From Sulfuritalea sp. (GTDB lineage: Bacteria > Pseudomonadota > Gammaproteobacteria > Burkholderiales > Rhodocyclaceae), in the NCBI GenBank assembly GCA_020048435.1, contig JAIFMO010000076.1:1-45068 (forward strand): 45,068 nucleotides of DNA. Direction: 5' to 3'. Within the stretch, counting starts at the first letter, position 1; each line of letters begins with the position of its first letter. Shown piece by piece: positions 18,619-28,290 of this stretch. The position numbers and the translations under genes were made by a program. A model generated the notes under the pieces. That model searched no databases. It saw nothing but the letters and a program-made list of their open reading frames with translations, and was not told the origin of the DNA.

Positions 18619-20028
18619 AATCTCTATCCGCGTTCCTTTCTCCGCCTGATCCTGCTCGGCTATGCGCTGGTGGCGCTGCCACTGCTGGCTGCCATCGGCT
18701 ACGTCTCGGTCGGCCTCAACGCCATCGCCGACCGTAGCGCGGCCGCCGTGCAGCAGGCCTCGCTGACGGCCCGGCTTGGCTGGGAACTGCCGGAACAACT
18801 CCAACACATGGAACGCAGCCTGCGGCAGTACGAAGTGCTGCACGACGCCTCGCTGCTCGATGATTACGAAACCTCGCGGCGCGAGTGGCGGCAGAACAGC
18901 GAAGAATTTGCCCGCGTCCCCCTGCTGGCGCCCATCGCGCGCCGCATCGGCGACATGCTGGCAACCGAAGCCGCCGCTCGCCATAAATTTGCGCCGGAGG
19001 CGATCAAGCCGTTGCGCGAAACCGTGACGGCGCTCAAGACGACCACCATTACGCTGCTGAACGAGGCCGGTCGCCTGGTCGACGCCGAGCGTGTCGCCTT
19101 TCGCGGCGAAGCCGAGGCCTTGCGTCACCGGCTCTTTCTCGCCCTGGCCCTGGCGCTCGCGCTGGCTGTCGTCATGTTCTGGTTCGGTCGCCGCGTGCTG
19201 GCGCGCCTGTTGAGCCGAGTCGAACGCGCCGTGATTGCACTTGGCCAAAATCGGCTCGATCGCAGCATCCGCCTCAAGGGGCCGGAAGATCTGCAATGGG
19301 TCGGTCGCCGCCTCGACTGGTTGCGCCGCCGCTTGCTGGCGCTGGAAGAGCAACGCACGCGTATCCTGCGCCATGTCTCGCACGAACTGAAAACGCCGCT
19401 GGCCGCGCTGCGCGAGGGTTCCAGCCTGCTCAACGAAGGCGTGGCCGGCCCGCTATCGCCGCAGCAGGCGAGGATTGCCGGCATCATGCAGGGCAACGCG
19501 CTACGCCTGCAAACCCTGATCGATGGCTTGCTCAAGATGCAGCAGGCAGGGCATGTGCGCGATCGCTTCGAGCCGGTGGCGCTCCGGCTCGACGAACTGA
19601 TCCAGCAGGTGCTGGACACGCATCAGCTTGCCGCGAGGAACAAGCGCCTGCATATTTCCGGTACGCTGGCGCCGCTGACGGTGGCCGGCGGCCGCGAAGA
19701 AATGACGACGATACTCGACAACCTGATTTCGAATGCCATCAAGTTTTCGCCAGAGGATGGGCTGGTGCGGCTGACGCTGACGCGCGCAGGCGATCGCGCG
19801 TTGGTCGACGTGATCGATCAGGGCCCCGGCGTGCCCGAGGCCGACCGCGAGAAAATTTTCGAACCTTTCTACCGTGGCGCCGCTTCCAAGGGCGTGGCTG
19901 GTATCGGTCTCGGCCTGGCCATTACCCGCGAATTTGTCGCCGCCCATCGCGGTTCGCTGGACCTGGTGGCCTCGCCAGCGGGCACTCACTTCCGCGCCGC
20001 GCTGCCGCTCGCCGGGAGCACGACATGA
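18616..20028 (+). CDS. Sensor histidine kinase, QseE/GlrK-like
   Basis: HVSHELKTPLAALREGSSLL, ILDNLISNAIKFSPEDG, GIGLGLAITREFV; followed by lipoprotein and AAA+ regulator as in glrK-qseG-glrR. Confidence 0.88.
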   Translation: MNLYPRSFLRLILLGYALVALPLLAAIGYVSVGLNAIADRSAAAVQQASLTARLGWELPEQLQHMERSLRQYEVLHDASLLDDYETSRREWRQNSEEFARVPLLAPIARRIGDMLATEAAARHKFAPEAIKPLRETVTALKTTTITLLNEAGRLVDAERVAFRGEAEALRHRLFLALALALALAVVMFWFGRRVLARLLSRVERAVIALGQNRLDRSIRLKGPEDLQWVGRRLDWLRRRLLALEEQRTRILRHVSHELKTPLAALREGSSLLNEGVAGPLSPQQARIAGIMQGNALRLQTLIDGLLKMQQAGHVRDRFEPVALRLDELIQQVLDTHQLAARNKRLHISGTLAPLTVAGGREEMTTILDNLISNAIKFSPEDGLVRLTLTRAGDRALVDVIDQGPGVPEADREKIFEPFYRGAASKGVAGIGLGLAITREFVAAHRGSLDLVASPAGTHFRAALPLAGSTT

Positions 20029-20507
20029 GGCCGCGCCGGATTATCGCCATGCTGGCCGTGACGCTGGCCGTGGTATTGGGGCTGGGCGGTTGCGCCGGTT
20101 CGCCCTGGACGGGCGAATCGCAGGAGGTGTTGGGACTGCTCGACTATTACGAGCGCCTCAACGCCATGCCGCCGGACGAGCAGCGCCGCGAGCATGTGGC
20201 GGCCCAAGCCGCCTTCGAGCGGCAACCCGGCGACTTGCAACGCCTGCGTCTGGTCATGTTGCTGGCGCTGCCGCGCGCGCCCTGGCGCGACGATGCACGC
20301 CTGCTGCATCTTCTCGGCGGCCTGGAACCCACGCCCGCCGAGCGGATATCGCCCCGCCGCGAACTGGCGCTGCTGATCCAGAAGCTGGTCGGTGACAGGC
20401 AGCGCCTGCTGCGCGGTGAGCAGAAGAAGGTGGAGGATGCGCAGCAGAAGCTGGATGCGCTGCGCGCCATCGACCGCGAACTCCAGCAAAAGCAATCCGG
20501 CCGATGA
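20025..20507 (+). CDS. QseG-like lipoprotein
   Basis: Lipobox LGLGGCAGS; coiled C-terminus; ATGA overlaps with kinase and regulator. Confidence 0.65.
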   Translation: MRPRRIIAMLAVTLAVVLGLGGCAGSPWTGESQEVLGLLDYYERLNAMPPDEQRREHVAAQAAFERQPGDLQRLRLVMLLALPRAPWRDDARLLHLLGGLEPTPAERISPRRELALLIQKLVGDRQRLLRGEQKKVEDAQQKLDALRAIDRELQQKQSGR

Positions 20508-21817
20508 GCGCCAGCGAAACGCCGGCGCGGATTCCACGGATACTCGTGGTCGATGACGACCCCGACCTGCTCGAATTGATCGGCATGCGGCTGACGGCGG
20601 GCGGTTACGAGGTGGCGCTGGCCGCCTCCGGCGCCGAGGCGCTCGACATCTTCCGCGCCGAACGGCCCCGCGCCGTCATCACCGACCTGCGCATGGACGG
20701 CATGGATGGCCACGCGTTGTTCGACCGCCTGCACGCCGAAGCGCCGAGCGTACCGGTCATCATCCTCACCGCCCACGGCACCATTCCGGATGCCGTGGCG
20801 GCGACCCAGCGCGGCGTGTTCGGTTTTCTCACCAAGCCTTTTGACGGTCGCGAACTGCTGGCGCGGGTCGGCGAGGCCGTGGCGCTGTCGCCATCCATCC
20901 AGGCGGCCGATGGCGATGCCAGCTGGCGCGCCGACCTTGTTTCCGCCAGCCCGCTGCTGGATGAACTGCTGCGGCAGGCCCGCCGCCTGGCCGCCAGCGA
21001 CGAACCGCTACTCGTTACCGGCGCGCGTGGCACCGGCAAGGAGCAACTGGCCCGCGCCATTCACGCCGCCAGTCCGCGTGCGCGCAAGCCCTTCGTTGTC
21101 ATGCGTTGCGGCCCGCAAGCGGATGTTGCCGACGAGGATGCGTTATTTGCCGAGGCGCTCGCCGCTACCCGTGGCGGCACCTTGTTTCTCGACGACGTCG
21201 ACGCCCTCGCCCCCAGCGTGCAGGTGCGATTACTGCCGTGGGTGCGCGAACCTGGCCTGTTCGCGCCCAAGCGCAACGCAGGTCCCTCCATTCGCGTCAT
21301 TGCCGCGACCTCGCAGCCGCTGGATCAGGCCATCCGCGACGGTGATTTTCGCGCTGACCTGTTCTACGCCCTCAACCAAACCGCGCTGGCGGTGCCCGGC
21401 CTGCCCGAGCGGCGCGAGGATATTCCCCTGCTGGTGACCCATTTCAGCCAGCGCTGGGGCGAGCGCAATCCGGGAATCATGCGTGGCTTTGCCCCGGATG
21501 CGATTGCGCTGTTGCAGGAGGCACCGTGGCCAGGGCATGTGCGTCAACTACGCAACGTCGTCGAACAGGCCCTGGGCCAAACGGTTACGGCAATCATTCC
21601 CGCAACGCTGCTCAGGCGTTTGCTGCGGGAAGACAACGAACGCGAAATGACCGCCTTCGACGATGCACGGCGGGCCTTCGAGTACGAGTATCTGGTGGAA
21701 CTGCTGACCACCACTACCGGCAACGTGGCGCGCGCCGCGCGCATTGCCCAGCGCAACCGCACCGAGTTCTACAAACTGCTGGCCCGCCACAACCTGGAGC
21801 CGGCGGCGTTCAAGTAA
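20504..21817 (+). CDS. NtrC-family response regulator, QseF/GlrR-like, lacking the GAFTGA segment
   Basis: Receiver DDDPDLLELI...ITDLRMDGMDG...KPFDGRELL; Walker A GARGTGKE; Walker B GGTLFLDDVD; Fis HTH NVARAARIAQRNRTEFYKLLARH. Confidence 0.85.
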   Translation: MSASETPARIPRILVVDDDPDLLELIGMRLTAGGYEVALAASGAEALDIFRAERPRAVITDLRMDGMDGHALFDRLHAEAPSVPVIILTAHGTIPDAVAATQRGVFGFLTKPFDGRELLARVGEAVALSPSIQAADGDASWRADLVSASPLLDELLRQARRLAASDEPLLVTGARGTGKEQLARAIHAASPRARKPFVVMRCGPQADVADEDALFAEALAATRGGTLFLDDVDALAPSVQVRLLPWVREPGLFAPKRNAGPSIRVIAATSQPLDQAIRDGDFRADLFYALNQTALAVPGLPERREDIPLLVTHFSQRWGERNPGIMRGFAPDAIALLQEAPWPGHVRQLRNVVEQALGQTVTAIIPATLLRRLLREDNEREMTAFDDARRAFEYEYLVELLTTTTGNVARAARIAQRNRTEFYKLLARHNLEPAAFK

Positions 21818-21844
21818 GGCGCGGTGACGCTCGGGCCGTCGCCT

Positions 21845-24560
21845 TCACCGCCGCGTTTCAAGCACGGCCAACTGTAGCGCGTGCAGGGCGGCGACCACCG
21901 CATCGCGCAGTTCGATCAGTTCGTCCGCGGCCATTTCGATGCCCTTGCGATTGCCGGCCCGCAGTTGGGCGGCGATGTTGAAGCCGACTTCATGGATTTT
22001 CCGGTGCGGCTCCTCGATCTGCTTGAACTGGGGCAGATGGCGGTACTGAACATAGGCGTCGTCGCGCAGCCAGCGGCCGAAGTTGCAGTTGCGGTGATCC
22101 TGTACGTTTGGCGGCAGGAGCGTGGCATCGGCGCTCTTCACCGCCAGGACGATTCGCCCGACCCAGCGGCGGTGTTCCGCCTCTATCGAGAGCAGGGGGA
22201 AATCGTCGCGCGCCCAATTCTGGCCGGCGGCCTCTATCCACTCAGGATGCTGGCGGAAATCCCGCAGCCATTGCGGCAGGGCTTCTGGCGGCATCGGTCG
22301 GGCAATACCGTAGCCCTGGGCGTGGTCGCAGCCCAGTCGCAACAGCATGGTGCCGTGCCGGGTGCTTTCCACCCCTTCGCCGATGGCGCTGCGCTGGAAG
22401 GCGCGCGCCAGGCCCAACACGCCTTCGGTGATCGCCAGGTCTTCCGGATCGTCGAGCATGTCGCGCACGAAGCTCTGGTCGATCTTCAGCGTGCGGGCGG
22501 CCAGGCGCTTGAGGTAGGTGAGCGAGGAATAGCCGGTGCCGAAATCGTCGATGGCGAACTGGATGCCAAGCTCCTGGCATTGGTCGATGATACGGCTCAC
22601 CATGTCGACATCTGCGAGTGCGGCAGTTTCGAGTATTTCCAGTTCGATACGCGCCGGCGGGATGTCCGGATAGGCAAGGAGCAAGGCCCGCAATCGCGGC
22701 ACGAAGTCCGGCTGCTGCAACTGCAGTGCGGCGACGTTGATGCTGATGTCGAGATGAATATTTTCTGCTTGCCACAACCGCATCTGGCGCAGCGCTTCGC
22801 CCAGCACCCAGTTGCCGAGATCGACGATGAGCGCGTGGTTCTCGATGAAGGGCAGGAAAGTGCCGGGCGCTTGCAGGCCGAGTTCCGGATGCTGCCAGCG
22901 CACCAGTGCTTCGGCGCCGACAACGACGCCGGTGCGCATATTCACCTTGGGCTGGTAATGAAGGCGGAAATCGCCGGCATTCAGGCCAGCCTGGATGCCG
23001 TTGCGCATTTCGTGCTCGTTCACGTTGCGCTGTTCTTCGTGATGGTCGAAGAAGAAATAGCGGTTCTTGCCGGCCTGCTTGGCGGCATACATGGCCTTGT
23101 CGGCATGGCGCAGCAGAATGTCGGTATCGTTGTCGTCGAGCGGAAAGACAACGACGCCGCGCCAGTTCGATCTCGGGCGCAGCTTCGAAGTCGGTCAGGA
23201 TCAGCACGAACTCGTCGCCGCCCAGCCGTGCCACCGTGTCGCCGGAGCGGATCGCCCGGCCCAGGCGCTGGCCCACGTCCACCAGGATCTGATCGCCCGC
23301 CTTGTGGCCATGGGTGTCGTTGATGGGTTTGAAACCGTCGAGATCGAGATAGCAGATGGCGACCAACTGGTTGCGGCGACGGGCCTGGGCCAGCGCCTGG
23401 GTCATGCGGTCGCGCAGCAGCAGGCGATTGGGCAGGCCGGTGAGGGCGTCGTGCTGGGCCATGTGTTCGAGCTGGGCCTGGCGCCGTTCGATGTCGGTGA
23501 GATCGGACAGCACGCCGACATGACCGGTCACGTTGCCAGCGGCGTCGAGCACCGGGGTCAGGTTCAGCATGACGGGGATTTCGTGACCGTCGCGGGTACG
23601 GCGAAATACCTTGCCGTGAAAAGCGCCACTGCCATCCGGCAACGGATCGCCGCCATTTTCTGGCTCGATCGTCGGCGCCAGCAGCGAAAGCGGCTGGCCG
23701 ACGATCTCGTCGAGGCCATGGCCCAGCAGTTGGGTAAAGGCCGGATTGACATAGACGAAGCAGCCTTGCGCATCCATTAGCATGATTGCCTGCTGGCTCT
23801 GCTTGACCGCTTCGCTCATCTGCCGCAACTGGCCGCGGAGGGTTTGCGCCATCTGGTTGAGGGCCTCGGACAGCGCGCCGATTTCGTCGCCGCGATCAAG
23901 GAGCGGGCCGGAGTCGCAACGTCCCGCCGCGATGTCCTTGGCCAACTCCGCCAACCGGATCACGGGCCTGGAAACGTGGCGTGACAGCAGGGCATTGATG
24001 AGAAAAGCGATGACAAGGAAAGCGGCGGAGAAACTTAGCGCCAGCTGAACCAAGGCTTCCATCACCTTGTCGTCGACCACCTGTTGCGGGAAGCCGAGGC
24101 GGATCACCCCGGCATGGGCGCCAGCGGCATCGAAGATCGGGATGGCCACGTCGTAATAGCTGCGACCATCGAAACGCGGGTAAACCTGATTGATGGGCTT
24201 CTTCGCGGCACTTGCGCGGCGCATGACCGCATCGTCGAACACCTTGCCGACCAAGCTGCTGTCATTGTGGAAAAGCGGCTTGCCGGAAAGATCGACGATG
24301 GCGACGTAAGCCAGATGCGGATTGTTTGCCACGATCTGTTTGACCTTCTTCTCCATGCCGGCCAGCGAATCGAGCGGCAGACCGAGATTGAGCAACTCGC
24401 CGATGACGCTGTTGAGGCTCTGGCCGATACCGAGGCTGCCCGTCAACAGCGCCTCGGTGTAGTTCTTGCGGAAATTGACCAGCGTGACGATGGACGTGAC
24501 CAGCAGCGACACGAACAGGATGCCGATCGTGATGAGCAGGATTTTCCGGTTGAGGCGCAT
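21845..24560 (-). pseudogene. PAS-GGDEF-EAL-CZB sensor protein, disrupted by a deletion/frameshift within GGDEF
   Basis: N-terminal part in frame of 22242..24665 (LGGDEFVLILTDFEAAPEIEL), remainder in frame of 21845..23092 (GVVVFPLDDNDTDILLRHADKAMYAAKQ...EAL...HRNCNFGRWL). Confidence 0.85.
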
Positions 24561-24576
24561 GGAGCTTGGTCGCTTC

Positions 24577-25620
24577 TCAGCGGACAATATTTTCCCCGGA
24601 CAACTGGAGCACCTCGACCGGCACAGTGATGCCGAAGCGTTTGGCCTTGACCAGATCGACGGCAAAACCGTAGGTCTTCGGCCATTCCGGCTTGATGTCC
24701 TTGATCGGCGTGCCCTGGAACAGCGCCCTGATCTTCTCCGCGGCCTGCCGGCCGATGCTGGTGTGCGAGGGATAGACGACGGCGGTGGCGCCCCAGTGAC
24801 CCATCACGTCATCCTTGGCGATGCCGATCAGCGGCTTGGTCGCGTGCTTGAAGACCATCTCGGCGAAGGGTTTGCGCGTGCCCATCTGGTCGTTGGGCTT
24901 GATGAAGGCATCGACCAGCGGGTCGAGTTCTTCAATGTGCCTGAGCGCGTTTTCCGCCATCCGCTGGTCGCCATTTTCGCCGGTGATCAGGGGCACGGGG
25001 CGGAACAGCACCTCGATGCCCTTGAATTCCGGGTCGTTGCCGATCAAATCGCGCACCCACTGGTTATAGCTGTGCGACTGCGGCATGTCGGCGTAGATCA
25101 GCCCCAGCCGCTTCACCCTGGGCAGCAACTGCTTGATGAACTTGAACCGCGACTTGACCGGCACGGGATAGCAAATGCCGGTGAAATTGGCGACAGGCGC
25201 GCTGGTGAAATCACCGATGACGCCGATGCCGACCGGATCGGTAGGCGCGGCGAAGATCACCGGTTGCGCCTTGCCGTAGAGCACCTTCTTGCCGACGATG
25301 GTGGCCACCGTGCCGCCCACATAGACCGCATCGTAAGGAATTTTCGCTTCGTCGGCGAGCAGACGTTCGCCCTTGGCCTGGTCGTTGCCGATCACCCGCA
25401 GCTTGACGTTCAGATTGGCGCCATCGACATAACCGAAGCCGGCCAGCGACTTCAGCAGTTCGGTGCGGATTTCGTCGTAAGGGTTGCCGAACTGCGAATC
25501 GAGAATCAGCAGCTTGAAGGTCTTGCCGGGCGCGGGCGCGGCCACACCGGGCGCGGTTGCCAGGGCCAGGCATGCCAGCAGCAGCGGGACCAGCCAGCGG
25601 CCGATCAGGGAAATTGCCAT
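24577..25620 (-). CDS. ABC transporter substrate-binding protein-like (orphan)
   Basis: Signal peptide; KTFKLLILDSQFGNPYDEIRTELLKSLAGFGYVDGANL; VYVGGTVATIVGKK; no permease or ATPase adjacent. Confidence 0.8.
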   Translation of the reverse strand: MAISLIGRWLVPLLLACLALATAPGVAAPAPGKTFKLLILDSQFGNPYDEIRTELLKSLAGFGYVDGANLNVKLRVIGNDQAKGERLLADEAKIPYDAVYVGGTVATIVGKKVLYGKAQPVIFAAPTDPVGIGVIGDFTSAPVANFTGICYPVPVKSRFKFIKQLLPRVKRLGLIYADMPQSHSYNQWVRDLIGNDPEFKGIEVLFRPVPLITGENGDQRMAENALRHIEELDPLVDAFIKPNDQMGTRKPFAEMVFKHATKPLIGIAKDDVMGHWGATAVVYPSHTSIGRQAAEKIRALFQGTPIKDIKPEWPKTYGFAVDLVKAKRFGITVPVEVLQLSGENIVR

Positions 25621-25742
25621 ATGTCTTCCTCCGGTTGGTGGCGCTGAACTTGCCGCGAATACGCGCCCGCCAGTGTACTCTCGCCATGCACGGCAAGCTT
25701 ACACTGCCACTTTCCCCATTAAACGAGGCCACGAAGCGGGTA

Positions 25743-27365
25743 ATGAAACGTCGCGAATTCCTGTCTTCCTGTCTGGCCGCAGCCGCTACAGCCGCGTGTA
25801 AAACGCCGGTTGCCGGCTTGCTGCCGGGCGAACTGGCGGGCGGCAATCTTGAACGCGGCCATCGTCTGCGCCAGGATGGCTTTCCTCCGCCGACCGAGGT
25901 GCGGCGGGTGCCGGTGTTGATCATCGGCGCTGGCATCGGCGGCCTTTCGGCGGCCTGGAAGCTTGAGCGCGCGGGTTTTCGAGAGTTCGCGCTGATCGAC
26001 ATGGAGGATGCCGTCGGCGGTAATTCGCGCCACGGTGAAAACGCCATTTCGGCTTACCCGCTAGGCGGCCATTACCTGCCGCTGCCGCCGCGCGAGGCGC
26101 GCGCCGTGCGCGAACTGCTGGCCGACCTGAAAGTGCTTCACGGCGACCCCCAGGCCGCGCGGCCGCACTATGACGAAACCCTGCTGTGCGCCGCACCGCA
26201 GGAAAGATTGCACCTGCGCGGGCTCTGGCAGGAAGGGCTGCTGCCACGCCTCGGCGTTGGCCAGAACGAGCGCAATCAATACACGCGCTTCCAGCAGCTG
26301 ATGGCGGAATTCCGCGCGGCGCGCGACAACCAGGGCCGCCGCGCCTTCGCGCTGCCAGCGGCGCTGTCCTCGCCCGAGTCCCGCTGGCGCGCGCTTGACC
26401 ACATCACCATGCGGCGGTGGCTGCTCGACAACGGCTTCGATTCCCCGCATCTGCACTGGTATGTCAACTACGCCTGCCGCGACGATTATGGCTGCACCAT
26501 CGACACCACCTCGGCCTGGGCCGGCATTCACTATTACGCCTGCCGCAACGGCGAAGCGAGCAACGCCACCAGCGATGCCGTGCTGACCACGCCTGCCGGC
26601 AACGGCTGGATCGTGCAGCGGCTGGCCGGGCGTTGCGCCGATCGCACGTTGACCGGCGCGACAGCCTTCCGTATCGACCAAAGCCACCGTACCGCTAGCG
26701 CCGACTTTTTCCTCGCAGGCGAACAGCGTTCGGTGCGCTACGAAGCGGAGCAACTGATCTGGGCGGCGCCCTTGTTCGTGCTGCCGCATGTTGCCGCCAG
26801 CTTGCCGGCGGAGCTGGCCGTCACCGCGCGGGGGGGCAGTTACGCGCCCTGGCTGGTGGCCAACCTGAGCTTGAGCGAACCGCCCCATTCCGGCGCCGGC
26901 GCCCCGCTGTCGTGGGACAACGTGCTCCATGACAGTCCCGCGCTGGGCTACGTTGTCGCCACCCACCAGCGGTTTCGACTCGCCCCCGGCCCGACGGTGC
27001 TGACCTACTACCATGCCCTGTCGGCCGAACCGCCCCGGCAGGCGCGCGAGCGGCTGCTGAACACCACCCGCGAGGATTGGGCGACGCTAATTCTGGCCGA
27101 CCTCGGCCGCGCCCATCCGGAAATCGGCGGCCTGACACAGCGCCTCGACGTCTTCCGCCACGCCCATGCGATGATTCGCCCGCTGCCGGGCATCATCGAG
27201 TCGCCCGCGCGGCAGCGGCTGGCCCGCGGCTGGGGTCGCGTGCAGTTTGCCCACGCCGACGTTTCCGGCCTGTCGCTGTTCGAAGAGGCGAACTATCGCG
27301 GGGTACTTGCCGCCGAGCGGGTGCTGCGCCAGCTCGCCGTGCGCTTCTCCTCGTCGCTCGCTTAG
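25743..27365 (+). CDS. FAD/NAD(P)-binding oxidoreductase, Tat-like/lipoprotein N-terminus
   Basis: MKRREFLSSCLAAAATAAC; VLIIGAGIGGLSAAWKLERAGF; QFAHADVSGLSLFEEANYRG. Confidence 0.85.
   Translation: MKRREFLSSCLAAAATAACKTPVAGLLPGELAGGNLERGHRLRQDGFPPPTEVRRVPVLIIGAGIGGLSAAWKLERAGFREFALIDMEDAVGGNSRHGENAISAYPLGGHYLPLPPREARAVRELLADLKVLHGDPQAARPHYDETLLCAAPQERLHLRGLWQEGLLPRLGVGQNERNQYTRFQQLMAEFRAARDNQGRRAFALPAALSSPESRWRALDHITMRRWLLDNGFDSPHLHWYVNYACRDDYGCTIDTTSAWAGIHYYACRNGEASNATSDAVLTTPAGNGWIVQRLAGRCADRTLTGATAFRIDQSHRTASADFFLAGEQRSVRYEAEQLIWAAPLFVLPHVAASLPAELAVTARGGSYAPWLVANLSLSEPPHSGAGAPLSWDNVLHDSPALGYVVATHQRFRLAPGPTVLTYYHALSAEPPRQARERLLNTTREDWATLILADLGRAHPEIGGLTQRLDVFRHAHAMIRPLPGIIESPARQRLARGWGRVQFAHADVSGLSLFEEANYRGVLAAERVLRQLAVRFSSSLA
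26686..26710 (+). repeat. Dispersed repeat, short form, copy 5
   Basis: ACCGTACCGCTAGCGCCGACTTTTT (one substitution); encodes HRTASADFF. Confidence 0.92.
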
Positions 27366-27409
27366 ACCTCGGTTAGACTTGGCAAATATCGCTGAAGGAA
27401 AGACAAAAC

Positions 27410-27784
27410 ATGACGAAACTGATAGGCGCGGCACTCCTGATCATGGGCCTGGTAGCCGGTATCACGCTGTTGCTGGCGCCCTTCGGCCGCGCGCCGATCG
27501 AGGCCGGGCCGCTGATGTGGTTCGCGTTTCCGCTGGGTTGCGTTGGCGGCCATGTGTTCCTGATGATGGGCGCCAGCCGCGCGCAAATGGCGATCAGCGC
27601 CCTTATTGTCGGCGGCGCCTTGCTGCTGATTGGCCTGGCGGCCACCGTGACCCAGTTCCTGGTCAGCGGCGGACTGCTGGCGGCCACGGGCGACACTTTG
27701 TCTCTGTGGTATGTGGCCAGCGGCGGGTTTGTTCTCGGCGGCGTCGCCTATTCGCTGCGTGGCTTTGGCAAGGGCGCAGCCTGA
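27410..27784 (+). CDS. Small multi-spanning membrane protein
   Basis: Four hydrophobic segments; lies between FAD oxidoreductase and speD. Confidence 0.6.
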   Translation: MTKLIGAALLIMGLVAGITLLLAPFGRAPIEAGPLMWFAFPLGCVGGHVFLMMGASRAQMAISALIVGGALLLIGLAATVTQFLVSGGLLAATGDTLSLWYVASGGFVLGGVAYSLRGFGKGAA

Positions 27785-27845
27785 TGGCCGTGCGCTCGTT
27801 TGTTCGCAGCCCGGCGACGACATAACGGGCTCCGTTACGCTCACG

Positions 27846-28214
27846 ATGAAGGGTCTGCACATCCTGGCCGAACTGCATGGCTGCGCGGCCGACGCCGCCC
27901 TCATGCACGCGGCGGCGCAGCTGCGCGACCTCTGCCTCGCGGCCTGCACCGATGCGGGTTTGACGGCTGTCGCAACGGCCTTCCATGATTTTCCTGGCGG
28001 CGGCGCCACCGGCGCCGTGGTGCTGGCCGAGTCGCACCTCGCCATCCATACCTGGCCGGAAATGACGGCGGCGACGCTGGATATTTACGTCTGCAACTTC
28101 AGCCAGGATAATCGCGCCGCCGCCGAGGCCGCCTTTGAGGCGATGCTGGCCGCCTTTCGGCCGGCGCGCGTGGTACGCCGCGACGTCCAGCGCGGCGAAA
28201 TTGAACAGATTTGA
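27846..28214 (+). CDS. speD: S-adenosylmethionine decarboxylase proenzyme
   Basis: VLAESHLAIHTWPE processing site; LDIYVCNF. Confidence 0.9.
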   Translation: MKGLHILAELHGCAADAALMHAAAQLRDLCLAACTDAGLTAVATAFHDFPGGGATGAVVLAESHLAIHTWPEMTAATLDIYVCNFSQDNRAAAEAAFEAMLAAFRPARVVRRDVQRGEIEQI

Positions 28215-28241
28215 GCCAGATCAGATTATCGCTGCACAATT

Positions 28242-28257
28242 CCGGTAGCTTTACCGG
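28242..28257 (+). other. Short perfect hairpin in the speD-trpB2 intergenic region
   Basis: CCGGTA-GCTT-TACCGG; no clear U-tract. Confidence 0.3.
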
Positions 28258-28290
28258 CTTTGCCAACAACCGCCCGAGGGAGTGAGCGTC

